DNA from: Symbiodinium natans
Lineage: Eukaryota > Sar > Dinophyceae > Suessiales > Symbiodiniaceae
Direction of reading: 5' to 3'
Length of the DNA stretch: 64,000 nt
Assembly: GCA_905221605.1 (NCBI GenBank)
Contig: CAJNDS010001112.1
Span: 1,650,972 to 1,714,971, forward strand
Part shown: piece by piece, positions 1 through 9,660 of the stretch
How the letters are laid out: every line of letters begins with the position of its first letter
How positions within the stretch are numbered: the first letter of the stretch is position 1
Notes under the pieces: model-generated
The model's database searches: none
Told to the model about the DNA's origin: nothing
What the model saw: only the letters and a program-made list of their open reading frames with translations
Translations under genes and position numbers: made by a program

Positions 1-426
1 GAGCCAGGGATTTGTAGGTGTAGGGTGGGAGAGACGGAGAAGCACCGATTGCAATCCGAAGCCCCCTTGGCCAAAAAAGCTGACATCATTATATTTTCAC
101 GCATGGCTCGCACCATCTGAAGACGCGGGCTAGTAGGATTCTACCAAAGCACGGTAGTGGCAATGAGGGATACGCTTCTGAAGTAATATCTTAGCTCTTC
201 CTTGCTGCGCCCACGGCAGTTCAAAGTTTCTCTGCAAGGAGGTGCAACTAGGAACTTCGCTTTCGGTTTATGCGGTCCGTACTTTTGTGTGCAGGGTGTT
301 GGAGATGCAGTGTCATCCCCCTCCCCCTCATATTAAGCCCCCCTGCCCCCCTTATATTGAATATTCCCCATGCACTGCAACGTTCCTTTCTTCTGGGAGC
401 ATGTCATATTTGGGGAACGGATTAAA

Positions 427-521
427 CTTGGGACGTTCCCCCTTCTGCTACTAGGGGATATCATAGGGGGGGCACCACAATCCCTATTCAGGGCCGTTAG
501 TATAATTGGGAACATCCCAAG
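427..521. mobile_element. Inverted-repeat element, family B
   Basis: Ends are cttgggacgttccc and gggaacatcccaag, near-perfect terminal inverted repeats 95 bp apart with a palindromic interior. Other copies: 6310, 6828, 8730, 22240, 31459, 52660, 52966 and 62788. Confidence 0.75.
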
Positions 522-540
522 ATTAAGCAACCGCACTCAA

Positions 541-627
541 AACCCTAAACCCTAAACCCTAAACCCTAAACCCTAAGCCCTAAGCCCTAAGCCCTAAGCC
601 CTAAGCCCTAAACCCTAAACCCTAACT
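541..627. repeat. Telomere-type CCCTAAA array with CCCTAAG variants
   Basis: About twelve heptamers, switching from CCCTAAA to CCCTAAG and back. It is the first of the interstitial telomere-type arrays that occur in nearly every intron of the window. Confidence 0.95.
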
Positions 628-673
628 ACGTTGCTCTTAACGCCCCAGAGGAGCTCTGCCCCTCCCCGCCCAG

Positions 674-733
674 GATGCCTCCTTCGCGGGCCAGGGCGTC
701 GTCTACGAGACAATGCAGCTGGCCCATGTGGAG
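674..733 (+). CDS. OGDH: OGDH E1 exon 1 (ThDP motif, first half)
   Basis: Reads DASFAGQGVVYETMQLAHVE after a cag acceptor. This is the family segment around GDAxFAGQGxVYE that opens the thiamine-diphosphate motif. The end is set before gagggg (GA-AG intron) because the spacing to GGTIH in the next exon then equals the family spacing. GAG is repeated at both intron ends. Confidence 0.85.
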
Positions 734-1423
734 GAGGGGGTTAAAAAGGGTTTAGGGTTTAGGGTTTACGAACATAAGGGGGCGGGGGGTACCTTATTGG
801 GGCCCTTATTCTAGGGGGAATCCTACGATTTGATTCAGGGGCTACCTTCATTATAATTACTGTTCACTTGTCTGCCATTAAATTCACTCACTAAATTACA
901 GGAACGCACCTTTCAAAGTCATGTGATGGACGTACGTTAACCTTATTATGACAGTAACAAGTGAACGTAATACAGGATGACATGACATTATGAGTTGACT
1001 TCGTGCTCACTGCGGTCGCTGATTTCATTCATAATGGGGTCTTTGCGCACAGATGAAAAGGAAGAAAGATCGCTCCCTTGTGTCGCTTGTTTCATTCATA
1101 TAATCCATCTCATTTAATATTATTATGGGGGGGGGGGGGGGGGGGCGTAGCTTGTTGGGGCCCTTATTATTATAAGGGAATCATACTATTTGGGCGGGGT
1201 GTATATTAGGGGCCCCTGCTGTTCGTAAACCCCCAGCAGACCGGCAGTTGTGATGCGAATTCAAAGGCGATCTCTTCATGAAGTCGTCTTCCTTGGGGTT
1301 ATGGGTTCAGGGTAGGCTCGAATACCCCAAGAGGCATGAGGATGACGTCGGGGTTTTTGTGTTTTTAGGGTTTCGGGTTTAGAAGCCTCAAGGTAGAAGT
1401 AAACGCAACATGCAGTCTGTCAG

Positions 1424-1468
1424 GAGTTTGACGTGGGTGGCACCATCCACGTCATCATCAACAACCAG
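1424..1468 (+). CDS. OGDH: OGDH E1 exon 2 (ThDP motif, NNQ end)
   Basis: Reads EFDVGGTIHVIINNQ between a cag acceptor and a gc donor. GGTIHVxxNNQ is the invariant end of the ThDP-binding motif in 2-oxoglutarate dehydrogenase E1. Phase 0 on both sides. Confidence 0.92.
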
Positions 1469-1631
1469 GCCACTGTTGCACCGACAGTCGCCGGTCGGTA
1501 CCCTAAACCCTAAACCCTAAACCCTAAACCCTGAGCCCTAAAGGTCGGGTAACAACAAAAACCCCAAACCGCATGGACTTCGATCTTGCTTGATAGAGTT
1601 TCGGGGCTGCTGGTGGCCATCGCATGGCATC

Positions 1632-1771
1632 CCCAAAGAGCCCAATACCCCTTAAAGGGTTTAGGGTTTAGGGTTGAGGGTTAATTAAGGAATATACCTT
1701 AAACCATATTCAGGATCCCCTATAGAAATTAAGCAAGGTTCCCTAAATAAAGGGATCTTGGGCTCTTTGGG
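1632..1771. mobile_element. Inverted-repeat element, family A
   Basis: Ends are cccaaagagccc and gggctctttggg. The interior carries aattaaggaatat and its mirror, and a short TTTAGGG array sits inside the left arm. It lies inside OGDH intron 2. Confidence 0.8.
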
Positions 1772-2011
1772 TAACGCAGTCCCTGGCTTCGGCAACGGGC
1801 TTCGCGCCAAGAGGTGGTAGTTTGGAGTTGAGGATGTAGGGTTTTAGGGTTTAGGGTTTAGGGTTTAGGGTTTAGGGTTAGGGGCCCGGCTGGCTGCAGA
1901 GACTTGGTTGCAAAAGGGTTTAGGGCTTATAGGGTTTAGGGTTTAGGTTTGGTTGCAGAAGCCGGGGTTTAGGGTTTCTGGCCTCAGCTGGACATGCTCA
2001 AGCTGTGTCAG

Positions 2012-2069
2012 GTGGGCTTTACGACGGACCCCATCGATGACCGCTCCACCTTGTACGCCTCTGACTTGG
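2012..2069 (+). CDS. OGDH: OGDH E1 exon 3 (VGFTTDP)
   Basis: Starts VGFTTDPIDDRSTLYASDL directly after an ag acceptor; VGFTTDP follows NNQ in the family. The donor is either at 2070 (gc) or at 2082 (gc). Both give a one-base overhang compatible with exon 4; the shorter version fits the family length better. Confidence 0.88.
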
Positions 2070-2321
2070 GCGCCATGGTTAGCTGGGCAGTTGTTGAGGG
2101 CAAGACACCCTAAACCCTAAACCCTAAACCCTAAACCCTAAACCCTAAACCCTAAACCCTAAACCATAATCAAGCTCAGCCTTCCTTAGCCAGCCACGAC
2201 CCTAAGCAGGTGGGTAAGTCTCGCAGCCTAGGCAAGGGCTTCAACCTTCCGATCCTACACGCAGCTTGGAGGGCAATATGTACACCGCACTTCCGCGCGG
2301 CTGGTGTTGAAGCACAGGTTC

Positions 2322-2443
2322 TGGGTGTTGGAGTACACTTTAATCATGTTGTTGGTTCTGGGTTCGTATTATAGCTACTTATGCCTGAGAAGTGTATACT
2401 TTTTGTCCAGGGCCCAGGGTCTACTCCAAAGCAGGGGGTTGTG
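2322..2443. mobile_element. Intron element, family J
   Basis: Starts gtgttggagtacactt and ends gtctactccaaagc, with a core of ggttctgggtt and tattatagctactt. Nearly the same sequence recurs at 36263 and 45469, so it is a dispersed element. Terminal inverted repeats ttggagtac/gtactccaa are imperfect here. Confidence 0.65.
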
Positions 2444-2494
2444 TCCTTCTAAGGCAGTTGCAGAGACGAACTAGTATCCTGAGTCGGTTTCAAG

Positions 2495-2520
2495 AAATCC
2501 TGGGGCCGGCCGCTCCTTTC
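2495..2520 (+). CDS. OGDH: OGDH E1 exon 4 (short, boundaries uncertain)
   Basis: A 26-nt exon candidate reading ILGPAAPF, flanked by an ag acceptor and a gtgccc donor. It fits the position of xxxAPIFH before VNGDDP, but the usual His before VNGDDP is not seen, so this exon is the least certain of the 5' set. Confidence 0.55.
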
Positions 2521-2973
2521 GTGCCCGGATTACTTGACAATCCAAGTGCAGGGCTCAGGATGCTGACATGCACACATGCGCCAGTGATCGTTGTTTTTCT
2601 TTTGCATGGCATGGATACCCTAAGCCCTAAGTCCTACACCCTAAGCCCTAAGGCCTAGACCAGAAGCCGTTTCATTTTTGAGGCGTTGTGCTACACAGTC
2701 CTTTCTGTTTTCGGCCATGTCCTTACATAACAAGGTCGATGCCAGATCTGAGCCCCTACCATTGACGTGTACCTGTGCAGTCGGCAGCACAACTGTTTAG
2801 GGTTCAGGGCTTCCAGATGTATGGGGTTTAGGGTTAACCAGTGACCCCGAAACCCTACAAACTGTATGTAATATTTAATCCCCTGGTATAGGGCAGAACC
2901 CCCCCCCCCCAACAAATCGTAAGCAATTAAATGGAGCCGCAGGAAGGGCTTAGAGGGCTTAGCCAGCAGCCAG

Positions 2974-3015
2974 GTGAACGGCGATGACCCCGTGGCAGTC
3001 ACCAGCATCTTGACC
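2974..3015 (+). CDS. OGDH: OGDH E1 exon 5 (VNGDDP)
   Basis: Reads VNGDDPVAVTSILT between cag and gc. VNGDDPEAV is a hallmark of OGDH E1. Ending at the gc donor gives exact family spacing to LAAEWRQT in exon 6. Confidence 0.92.
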
Positions 3016-3336
3016 GCAAAACTTTTCGGGACATATTTTGCCACTACAGGAATTGGACAGCAATGCCTAAACCCTCTTTGCGGACATATGTTTCTGTACG
3101 GCAAGAATCGGGCAGCATGCTTCCCTTTTGAAGCACGTCAAGGAGCAGTCCACCTGCTCTTCTTCTCCTTTACCTTGTCGTTCCCGTTGCCCCTACACCG
3201 TACAGGCCCTAAACCCTATAAGCCTTTATGCAATCATGTCTTACTGTACTTGCCCTAAACCCTAAACCCTAAACCCTAAACCCTAAACCCTAACCCTAAA
3301 CCCCTAGCATTTTGTCATGCACGAGGTGCTTTCGAG

Positions 3337-3372
3337 CTTGCCGCTGAGTGGAGGCAGACCTGGCAGACGGAT
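3337..3372 (+). CDS. OGDH: OGDH E1 exon 6 (LAAEWRQTWQTD)
   Basis: Twelve codons LAAEWRQTWQTD after a gag acceptor, ending at a gc donor. They correspond to the family segment (L/V)AxEWRQTFxxD just before the VVVDxVCYRR strand. Confidence 0.9.
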
Positions 3373-3462
3373 GCCCTGACCTGAGAGACATGGTCCAGAG
3401 TTTGGGGCCCTAGGGTGCAGGGTTTAGGGTTTAAGGTTTAGGGTTTAGGGTTTAGGGTCCAT

Positions 3463-3586
3463 AGTGGCCCACAAAAACCACATATACACAAGGATCCTTC
3501 TATTGGGGTATGAGGGCCGCTACAAATGGGATTCCGAAAATCCCTGTTTGTAGGATCCTTATGTTTGTGTTGGTTTTTGGCCCTAA
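3463..3586. mobile_element. Palindromic element in OGDH intron 6
   Basis: Inverted arms ccacaaaaaccacatatacacaa / ttgtgttggtttttgg and aaggatcc / ggatcctt flank a short centre. Telomere-type arrays abut both sides. No second copy was noticed. Confidence 0.5.
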
Positions 3587-3962
3587 ACCCCAAACCCCAG
3601 ACCCTAAACCCTAAACCCTAAACCCCGATTCCAGGCAGATTGATTGTGCACGCGCCTGTTGCGAGAAGGGTCTGTGCAGAGCCAAGAGCTTGCCTGGGCT
3701 CTGTATGGGGCTGAGGGGAGTCTGGGCTCAAAAGGGCTCAGGGCTTATAGGGTTTAGGGTTTAGGTTTAGGGTTTAGGGTTTAGGGTTAAGGGGGGGTTT
3801 AAGAACATGAGCTGACATCATTTTTGGCATGCCGTGCGATGCCCTGGAGCCAGCCACTAGTGTTCTTGAATTTTCGGCTTCCAACGCAGCAGCCTACATT
3901 CCCCTAAACCCTAAACCCGAAACCCTAAAACCCTAATTCCAGACTGTGGTTGTCGAGCCCAG

Positions 3963-3977
3963 GTCATCGTCGACGTG
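3963..3977 (+). CDS. OGDH: OGDH E1 exon 7, 15-nt micro-exon
   Basis: Five codons VIVDV between a cag acceptor and a gc donor. They supply exactly the residues missing between ...QTD (exon 6) and VCYRRFGHNE (exon 8). Read together, exons 6-8 give the conserved D-V-V/I-V-D-V/I-V-C-Y-R-R. Confidence 0.75.
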
Positions 3978-4160
3978 GCGACCTACCTGAATTTGCACGC
4001 CGCTGTTGCCGTTGTTTCACTGAAACGGTCAGTTACCAAATCGCCAGTTGCAAGTCCCTAAACCCTAAACCCTGAACCCTGAACCCTATAACCTATAAAC
4101 CCTAAAGCCTAAAAGGATCCAGGGATCCCGGCCCTAAATTGCGCCATGGGCATAAAAGTC

Positions 4161-4247
4161 CCCGAAAGAGCCCCCAAAATTAAGGAATCGACCTTAAATC
4201 ATACTAAAGGAATATTTCCTACTTAAGGGATATCGGGGCTCTTTGGG
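4161..4247. mobile_element. Inverted-repeat element, family A (short)
   Basis: An 87-bp copy with ends cccgaaagagccc and gggctctttggg and inner taaggaat / acttaaggg arms. It lies in OGDH intron 7. Confidence 0.7.
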
Positions 4248-4701
4248 TCCCTTAGCGAAAGCTAGCTTGGCTGAGTGCCCTTCCTGTAGAGAACCTGACT
4301 ATATCCCCCCTTGGGGCTTTTTTAGTTTGTTTATGTAAAACCCAAGAGGATATTAAACATATTATTTTTATAAATTTATTAAGGTTCTAAGGGGAATACA
4401 GCTGAAGTCCGGAGAGGCCGGCGTCAGTGTCTTAGGCAGCGGGCAGGATCCGTATTGAACAATTGCTATATTTAATTTGTGATAGCAGTAGGTCAGTATA
4501 TTACTGTAGATGATTATGTTCTACTGTGTCTGCGGCTGTTACATTTCTCGTATGCTTTTTTCGGAACCCTGATTCCTCACGAAGAGGTTTGGGCTAGCTA
4601 CGAGTTCTGGGACATACTCGCTGTGTAGGGCGCAGGCTTTAGGGGAACCTGACATCCAAAACCCGCAAATTTTTGTGTAGCCTGTCTGAAGTCCGGCCGA
4701 G

Positions 4702-4745
4702 GTTTGCTACCGCCGCTTCGGCCACAACGAGACAGATGCGCCGGA
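4702..4745 (+). CDS. OGDH: OGDH E1 exon 8 (VCYRRFGHNET)
   Basis: Reads VCYRRFGHNETDAP plus two bases. YRRFGHNExDEP is among the most conserved E1 motifs. The donor gtcgcc leaves GA, completed to Glu by the first base of exon 9. Confidence 0.94.
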
Positions 4746-5097
4746 GTCGCCGGGCTTGTCCAGTGTTCTGGTTTGCTTGTCAAGGTTTAGGGTTTAGGGT
4801 TTAGGGTTTAAAGGTTGGGTTTTGAGAGGGGAGGGAGGCCCATGGCTTCTGCATGCAGCGGATGCGAATGTGATGGGCGGCTACACTGTGCTGTTGCATA
4901 TACGCTTCCGGCCCGACTTTGGGTTTAGGGTTTCGGGTTTTTGGGTTTAGGGTTTAGGGTTCAGTCACTCATGTCCCCTCATCAAAGCTTTGCGAGCCTG
5001 TCTGGGCGCGTCTCTCAAACTGATGGTGCCGAGTTCTGTGCTCGGCGGGGCGGGGGGGGGGGGCTCGAGCAGCCCTTGGACAACTTGGGTCGCTGAG

Positions 5098-5154
5098 GTA
5101 TACGCAGCCGGTGCTGTACAAGCAGATCAACAAGCACCCGCGAACTGAGGCGGT
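5098..5154 (+). CDS. OGDH: OGDH E1 exon 9 (YTQPVLYKQINKHP)
   Basis: After a gag acceptor reads YTQPVLYKQINKHPRTEA. This matches MFTQPxMYKxIxKHP of OGDH E1. The gc donor leaves GT, completed to Val by exon 10. Confidence 0.93.
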
Positions 5155-5486
5155 GCCGCTTGGAATCGAGTTGATGTCTCACACTGCCTGGGGAGGTCAG
5201 GTGTACGTCATATCTATCCCCTTTACACTATCCGCCCCTGGGAGCAACAGAGCAAGAGGGATGGTTCGAGTTGGCTTCATGCATACGAGTCCCCCTTCGC
5301 ACATCATCTCAGGGGGTTTGGAAAGGACAGGCCGGCTTTACGCTTGAATTCGGAAGCCCTTGCATATCGAACAGCAGAAGTCCAGCAACGCGACACCCCA
5401 AACGCCTGCAACCCGTATAAACCCCTGTATGAGGCCCTGTAAACCGCCATGCGCCACCCTGAACCCTGCCAGCCCCAAGCCCATAC

Positions 5487-5739
5487 CCAAAGAGCCAATA
5501 TATCTTAAAACCTGAATCATACTACTAAGGATCCCGAAATAAATTCCTACATGCCTGAAGGAATATTCCCTAATTAAGGGCTACTAAGGAATATTCCCTA
5601 CTTAAGGGCTGTTAAGGAATATTCCCTACTTAAGGGCTACTAAGGAATATTCCCTAATTAAGGGCTATTAAGGAATATTCCCTAATTAAGGGCTACTAAG
5701 GAATATTCCCTACTTAAGGGCTACTGTGCTCTTTGAGTA
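5487..5739. mobile_element. Family A element with internally amplified arm
   Basis: Ends are acccaaagagcc and gtgctctttgagt. Six tandem 28-bp copies of aaggaatattccctacttaa plus gggctact (about 5558-5725) replace the usual single arm. The element ends only a few bases before OGDH exon 10. Confidence 0.75.
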
Positions 5740-5744
5740 CTTAG

Positions 5745-5787
5745 GTATGCCAAGAGCTTGATCGAGAGCGGCGCCGCCGCCCCTCAG
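5745..5787 (+). CDS. OGDH: OGDH E1 exon 10 (YAKSLIESG)
   Basis: Reads YAKSLIESGAAAPQ, the family segment YaxkLixeGxxtqee. The acceptor is ttag, directly behind an inverted-repeat element (5487-5739). The donor is ga (GA-AG intron). Confidence 0.88.
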
Positions 5788-6309
5788 GAGCCTCCAGTTC
5801 TCAAAGCAATGCGGGTTTCATTATGTATTTGGGTTTAGGGTTTAGGGTTTAGGGATGTTCCCTTTATACTAACGGTTCTTAAGAGGCATTACAGTACCCC
5901 CCCCCCCCTATGATATGGTTTAGGGTTTTAGTCAGGCCGAAGCCTCACTCCTGGGTTTTAAAAAAGGGGTGCATCTGCAGATCAGCCGGCTGCAAGAGGG
6001 TTCACATGAACTGTGCGTGAGTCGAGAACGCATGATCTTCAGCAAGAATCTCGTTCAGTCAGCTGTTTATTCCTAGACCCGAAATTGAGGCAAGGTTTTA
6101 GCCAAACACTTCATGAACTAGGGCTTTCTTTAGTATTGGAGTATCCCAAAAAGGCTCATATATATATATATATTTTTTTTTTATATTGTTTGTCCCCAGC
6201 AATATTTACGACGAACCCTATCTACGCTCAACAAGAGCAACTGTATAGGGGACCCCAAAATAGTGGGCCCAAATTGAAAGAATTGCCCGTATGCGCTCAG
6301 CAAGAACAG

Positions 6310-6421
6310 TTTGGGATGTTCCCCCTAATCCTAGCAGCTCCTGAACATGTAATAGGGGTTATCGTAGCCCCTATTAATTCCCTATTAAGGAGCAGTTAGT
6401 CTAAGCGGGGAACATCTCAAA
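6310..6421. mobile_element. Inverted-repeat element, family B
   Basis: Ends tttgggatgttccccct and gcggggaacatctcaaa with inner ctagcagct/agcagttag arms; lies in OGDH intron 10. Confidence 0.7.
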
Positions 6422-6433
6422 TACCAGCAATAC

Positions 6434-6549
6434 TACTAATTGCTTAAGAACCCCAAAAGAACAAAAACAAAAAAAAAAAAAAACAACAATCCCTGTCGTA
6501 CCCTTCATGAGGAAGAATAGTTTTATTCTTTCTGGATTCTTAAGCAATT
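6434..6549. mobile_element. Inverted-repeat element, family I
   Basis: Ends attgcttaagaacccc and ttcttaagcaatt around an A-rich centre and an attctt core. Related copies lie near 9770-9915 and 50372-50466. It sits directly in front of a family A element. Confidence 0.65.
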
Positions 6550-6658
6550 CCCAAAGAGCCCAATACCCCTTAATTAAGCAATATACCTTAAATCATATTA
6601 AGGATCCCTATATAAATTAAGCAATATTCCCTAATTAAGGGATATTGGGCTCTTTGGG
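6550..6658. mobile_element. Inverted-repeat element, family A
   Basis: A clean 109-bp copy: cccaaagagcccaatacccc at the left and its complement at the right, with aaggatccctatataaatt in the middle. Close to the family consensus. Confidence 0.85.
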
Positions 6659-6692
6659 TTAGTAGAATAGAAGCCCTGCTTCGCACGGTGAG

Positions 6693-6716
6693 GAGCTGGA
6701 AGCAATGAAGTCAGCA
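6693..6716 (+). CDS. OGDH: OGDH E1 exon 11 (ELEAMKSA)
   Basis: Eight codons ELEAMKSA between a gag acceptor and a gc donor. They sit where the family has the helix EEVxAMxxx, between GxxTQE and the SFKP segment. Confidence 0.75.
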
Positions 6717-6827
6717 GCTGGCCTGCAGGGGTGCCAGCGATCTCCTCTCTTGAGTTTTGGGTTTAGGGGTTTAGAGTTTGGGGTTTAGGGTTTAGGGGTT
6801 TTGGGGTTTGGGGGTTCAGGTTTGAAA

Positions 6828-6934
6828 TTTGGGCTGTTCCCCCCTTATGCTAACAGTCCTTCATAGGGATTAGAGTACACCCTAAAATAAGAATCCCTTT
6901 TAAGGATTGTTAGTATAAGGGGGAACATCCCAAG
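6828..6934. mobile_element. Inverted-repeat element, family B
   Basis: Left end tttgggctgttcccccctta, right end gggggaacatcccaag, with inner ctaacagtcctt and aggattgttag. It lies in OGDH intron 11. Confidence 0.75.
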
Positions 6935-7315
6935 GTTAAACCCCTAAGCTCTGAATTTGGGGTTTTGAGATTTGGGGTTTCATGTTTAGGGTTTGGGTTC
7001 ACCTCTCAGGGTTTAGGGTTTGGGGTTTGGGGTTTAGGGTTTAGGGTTTAGGGTGGCTATCAGGGGTTTGAGACTGTCAGGAACGTCCGTCATGGCTAGG
7101 CCCTAAACCCTAAGCCCAAAGAAAAAAGTACAGGAGTCCTCCGTATCGTTTGGTTTAGGGGTTTAGGGTGTAGGGTTGCCCCAGTTACGGCAAGGGTTTA
7201 GGGTTTAGGTTTAGGGTTTAGGGTTTATAGGGTTTAGGGTTTAGGGTTTAGGGCTTCAAGGGTTTCAAGGGTGTGGGAGGTATCCAAGGGATACTCGGAC
7301 TTCGCTCGCCCCCAG

Positions 7316-7354
7316 GCCATCTGGAAGGAGCATGAGGTGGCGTTCAAGGTGCAT
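7316..7354 (+). CDS. OGDH: OGDH E1 exon 12 (AIWKEHEVAFKVH)
   Basis: Thirteen codons after a cag acceptor. The donor gaagcg and the acceptor side of the next exon (tag|GAAGCC) share GAAGC. Joined, the two give ...FKVHEADSFKPSEEAEW, which follows the family pattern (W..xLEAEFEAGxxYKPxxxDW). Confidence 0.75.
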
Positions 7355-7739
7355 GAAGCGAAGGGAGATGCAGTGTTGCCCTTGTCTTTGCTGCTGAGCA
7401 TTGTTAGTCGCTTTCACGAACAAAGTAACGAAGCCTAAATGATCAGAGTATGGGGTCCTGGTGCTAGAGAGCAGCAATCGTAGTGAAGTTGACGGCCGAA
7501 GCGAAGCATTCAAATGATTGAACAAGCTACCCTTTCATCCTCCATACTTCCCAGCGGAGCAGCCAAGAAGCGTTGGCAGGCTTTCGGAACGCGTAGCCCT
7601 CAAGCCTGAAACCTACAATCGTGACTCCCCGACATCAGCAAAAGCTCACGCTGAGCAGGGTTTCGGCTGGCAGACCTTCTTGGGGTTCAAACTGTTTCAC
7701 GCACACATGCATGTGTGCTGGATGGGCACGTGTGCGTAG

Positions 7740-7778
7740 GAAGCCGACAGCTTCAAGCCAAGTGAGGAGGCCGAGTGG
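7740..7778 (+). CDS. OGDH: OGDH E1 exon 13 (EADSFKPSEEAEW)
   Basis: Reads EADSFKPSEEAEW after a tag acceptor. It matches the xSYKPNKADW region of alpha-proteobacterial and mitochondrial E1. The gc donor after Trp gives correct spacing to the next Trp in exon 14. Confidence 0.75.
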
Positions 7779-8079
7779 GCCGGGAAGCCCAGACATTGAC
7801 TAAACTCCTATACACCAGCTGCCACTCCCTGCCGTTCTGGGTGCTTCTAGTCAGTTCTCCCTTTTCCGGGTGCTTATTCTCTGTTCTCCCTTAGATGCGC
7901 GCCTTACTCAGCCACTGCGTATCGACGTCGGTACCTTAATGAGCCAACGGGCTACTGTACTATTAACAGTATTCCCTTCTGATCCCTTTGTATTTATACT
8001 GTCATAACCCCCCAAAACCCTGTTCTTATTATTTAGCCGCCTATATTCGCTGCGCAGAGCAGCCCCTTCACCAGCCCAG

Positions 8080-8115
8080 GTGGCCACGAAGTGGGAAGGC
8101 TTCGTCCGGCCGACG
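8080..8115 (+). CDS. OGDH: OGDH E1 exon 14 (VATKWEGF)
   Basis: After cag reads VATKWEGFVRPT. The W-x4-W-x-G-F spacing with exon 13 equals the family W-LDGA-W-SG-L. The donor is either gtccgg at 8104 or gtggct at 8116; homology cannot decide because this loop is variable. Confidence 0.65.
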
Positions 8116-8260
8116 GTGGCTCCGCACGTGTTTCATCCACCAGCCCATGATCCTAGGAAACGGTTGGCAGCAGCAGTTGGCCATGGCATTTGTCTTTATG
8201 CATATGTGCTTACACTCACAGCGGGCTTCTGCCTTTGTGGTGCTTTACTGTAACTTTAGA

Positions 8261-8340
8261 TCCTGAGCCTTTTGGGGTTAAAAATTGGGTTTAGCTAAAA
8301 AATTTTATGTATAGCTACCCTCCTAAGTGCAGCAGCCAAG
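8261..8340. mobile_element. Intron element, family K
   Basis: gatcctgagccttttggggtt ... tagctaccctcctaagtgcag. Similar sequence recurs at 8905-8998 and 10122-10225, so three copies of one dispersed element sit within 2 kb. Confidence 0.55.
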
Positions 8341-8580
8341 CTGAACCCTAAACCCTAAACCCTAAACCCTAAACCCTAAACCCTAAACCGTTGGACTCCA
8401 TAGTGTTCAGGACCTGTCATCGGCCGGTGCTCTTGAGGTTTGAGAGTGGTCAGCCCAGGGAGCCGCAGTCTGATGACAAATGTGACATTAGGGTTTAGGG
8501 TTTAGGGTTTAGGGTTTAGGGTTTAGGGCTTAGGATTTAGGGTTTAGGGTTGAGGGTTTAGGGTTAAAATGTTCTGACAG

Positions 8581-8647
8581 GACATGTCAAACTCACATCC
8601 GACTGGCCTGGACATCGAGCTGCTGAGGAAGATCGGGGAGAGGCTTT
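8581..8647 (+). CDS. OGDH: OGDH E1 exon 15 (TGLDIELLRKIGERL)
   Basis: Starts DMSNSHPTGLDIELLRKIGE after gacag. It aligns with MSCPSTGLTEDILTHIG of animal E1 and TGVxxxxLKxIG of bacterial E1. The gc donor leaves T, completed to Cys by exon 16. Confidence 0.9.
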
Positions 8648-8729
8648 GCAACTTGGCTTCGGCAGCTTGATCCCTAAACCCTTAACCCTTAAACCCTTAA
8701 CCCTTAACCCTTAAACCCTAAACCCTAAA

Positions 8730-8832
8730 CTTGGGATGTCACCCCTTTTACTAGCAGTCCTTCATAGGGTTTTGATAAGGGGGAACTATCATCCCTATTA
8801 AGGGCTGCTAGTATCAGGGGGAGCATCCCAAC
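8730..8832. mobile_element. Inverted-repeat element, family B
   Basis: Ends cttgggatgtcacccc and gggggagcatcccaa with inner actagcagtcctt / gggctgctagt; lies in OGDH intron 15. Confidence 0.75.
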
Positions 8833-9235
8833 CCTGAACCCTAAACCGAAGCAACAGTGTTGAAAGGTTTAGGTTTAGGGCTTTGTGGGACTTCACCCGT
8901 AGCGTTAGATCCTTACCTTTTTTGGGTTTATTGGGTTTCAAAATTAAGGCAGCTAAAGTTTAATTATAGCTACCCTCCTGAGTGCAGCCAAGAGGGCTTA
9001 GGGTTGGATCGTCACCTCAGGGTACAGCAGAAAGCTTGTTTTCTCCAACATCAGGGCCAGTTTTTTGTGCGTAGTCACAGTGTTTCGGGTGCGATGCCTT
9101 CTGTTTTCGCCTATCATGTGTTCATCATTCCCGTTTGAATTCACGTATTTCAACATGCTTGTGCTGCAATAGCAGCCGTAGCAGTTGCTGCAGTAGACGC
9201 GGCATGACGTGGCCGTTTTGATGGTCTGATCCCAG

Positions 9236-9258
9236 GCTACACTCCTGAAGGCTTCAAG
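9236..9258 (+). CDS. OGDH: OGDH E1 exon 16 (YTPEGFK)
   Basis: A 23-nt exon, GC plus YTPEGFK, between a cag acceptor and a gc donor. It supplies the PxxFxxH linker between the IGERL helix and VHNGLKRQL with exact family length. Confidence 0.75.
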
Positions 9259-9336
9259 GCCATGGCCTTAGCTTTGAGAAGCCCTGGTGCAGCCTCTCAG
9301 CTTGGTATTTAGGTTTAGGGAGATCCCTGGGCGCAG

Positions 9337-9378
9337 GTCCACAATGGCTTAAAGCGGCAGTTGAAGAAGAAGAGCGAG
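9337..9378 (+). CDS. OGDH: OGDH E1 exon 17 (VHNGLKRQLKKKSE)
   Basis: Fourteen codons VHNGLKRQLKKKSE after cag. They correspond to xHxxLxxiLxxRxxM in the family. The donor side reads GAG|gcg and the next acceptor side gag|GCG, a six-base direct repeat GAGGCG. Confidence 0.87.
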
Positions 9379-9584
9379 GCGAGGACGTCATGCTACATGT
9401 GCTGCTTGCTCCCCTAAACCCTAAACCCTAAACTTAAACCCTAAACCCTAAAGTAGGAAATCGGCTATGGAGCGCTCGTTCGCGATGCCACCCCTCGCAC
9501 GGTTTGCTGCATTTGTCCTCAAATTCCAGAGAGCACGCCAGTGTGTAAGGTCGTGTTGTGACAGCACCCTAAGAGGACTTGGAG

Positions 9585-9660
9585 GCGGGTGAGACCATCG
9601 ACTGGGCGACGGCAGAGGCCTTGGCCTTTGGCAGCCTGCTCCTGGAGGGCAACCACGTGC
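9585..9660 (+). CDS. OGDH: OGDH E1 exon 18 ([14 protein letters not shown])
   Basis: Reads [20 protein letters not shown] then EGNHV plus one base. DWAxAExLAFGSLLxEG is a diagnostic OGDH E1 motif. The donor gcatct at 9661 opens the giant intron. The one-base overhang C plus GC of exon 19 makes the conserved Arg of V-R-x-x-G-Q-D-V, and GCATC occurs at both intron ends. Confidence 0.93.

Larger units (their letters stand above)
1..673 (+). other. OGDH intron before exon 1
   Basis: No coding sequence recognised. It contains an inverted-repeat element (427-521) and a CCCTAAA/CCCTAAG array (541-627). Upstream E1 exons must lie outside the window or be too short to see. Confidence 0.5.
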
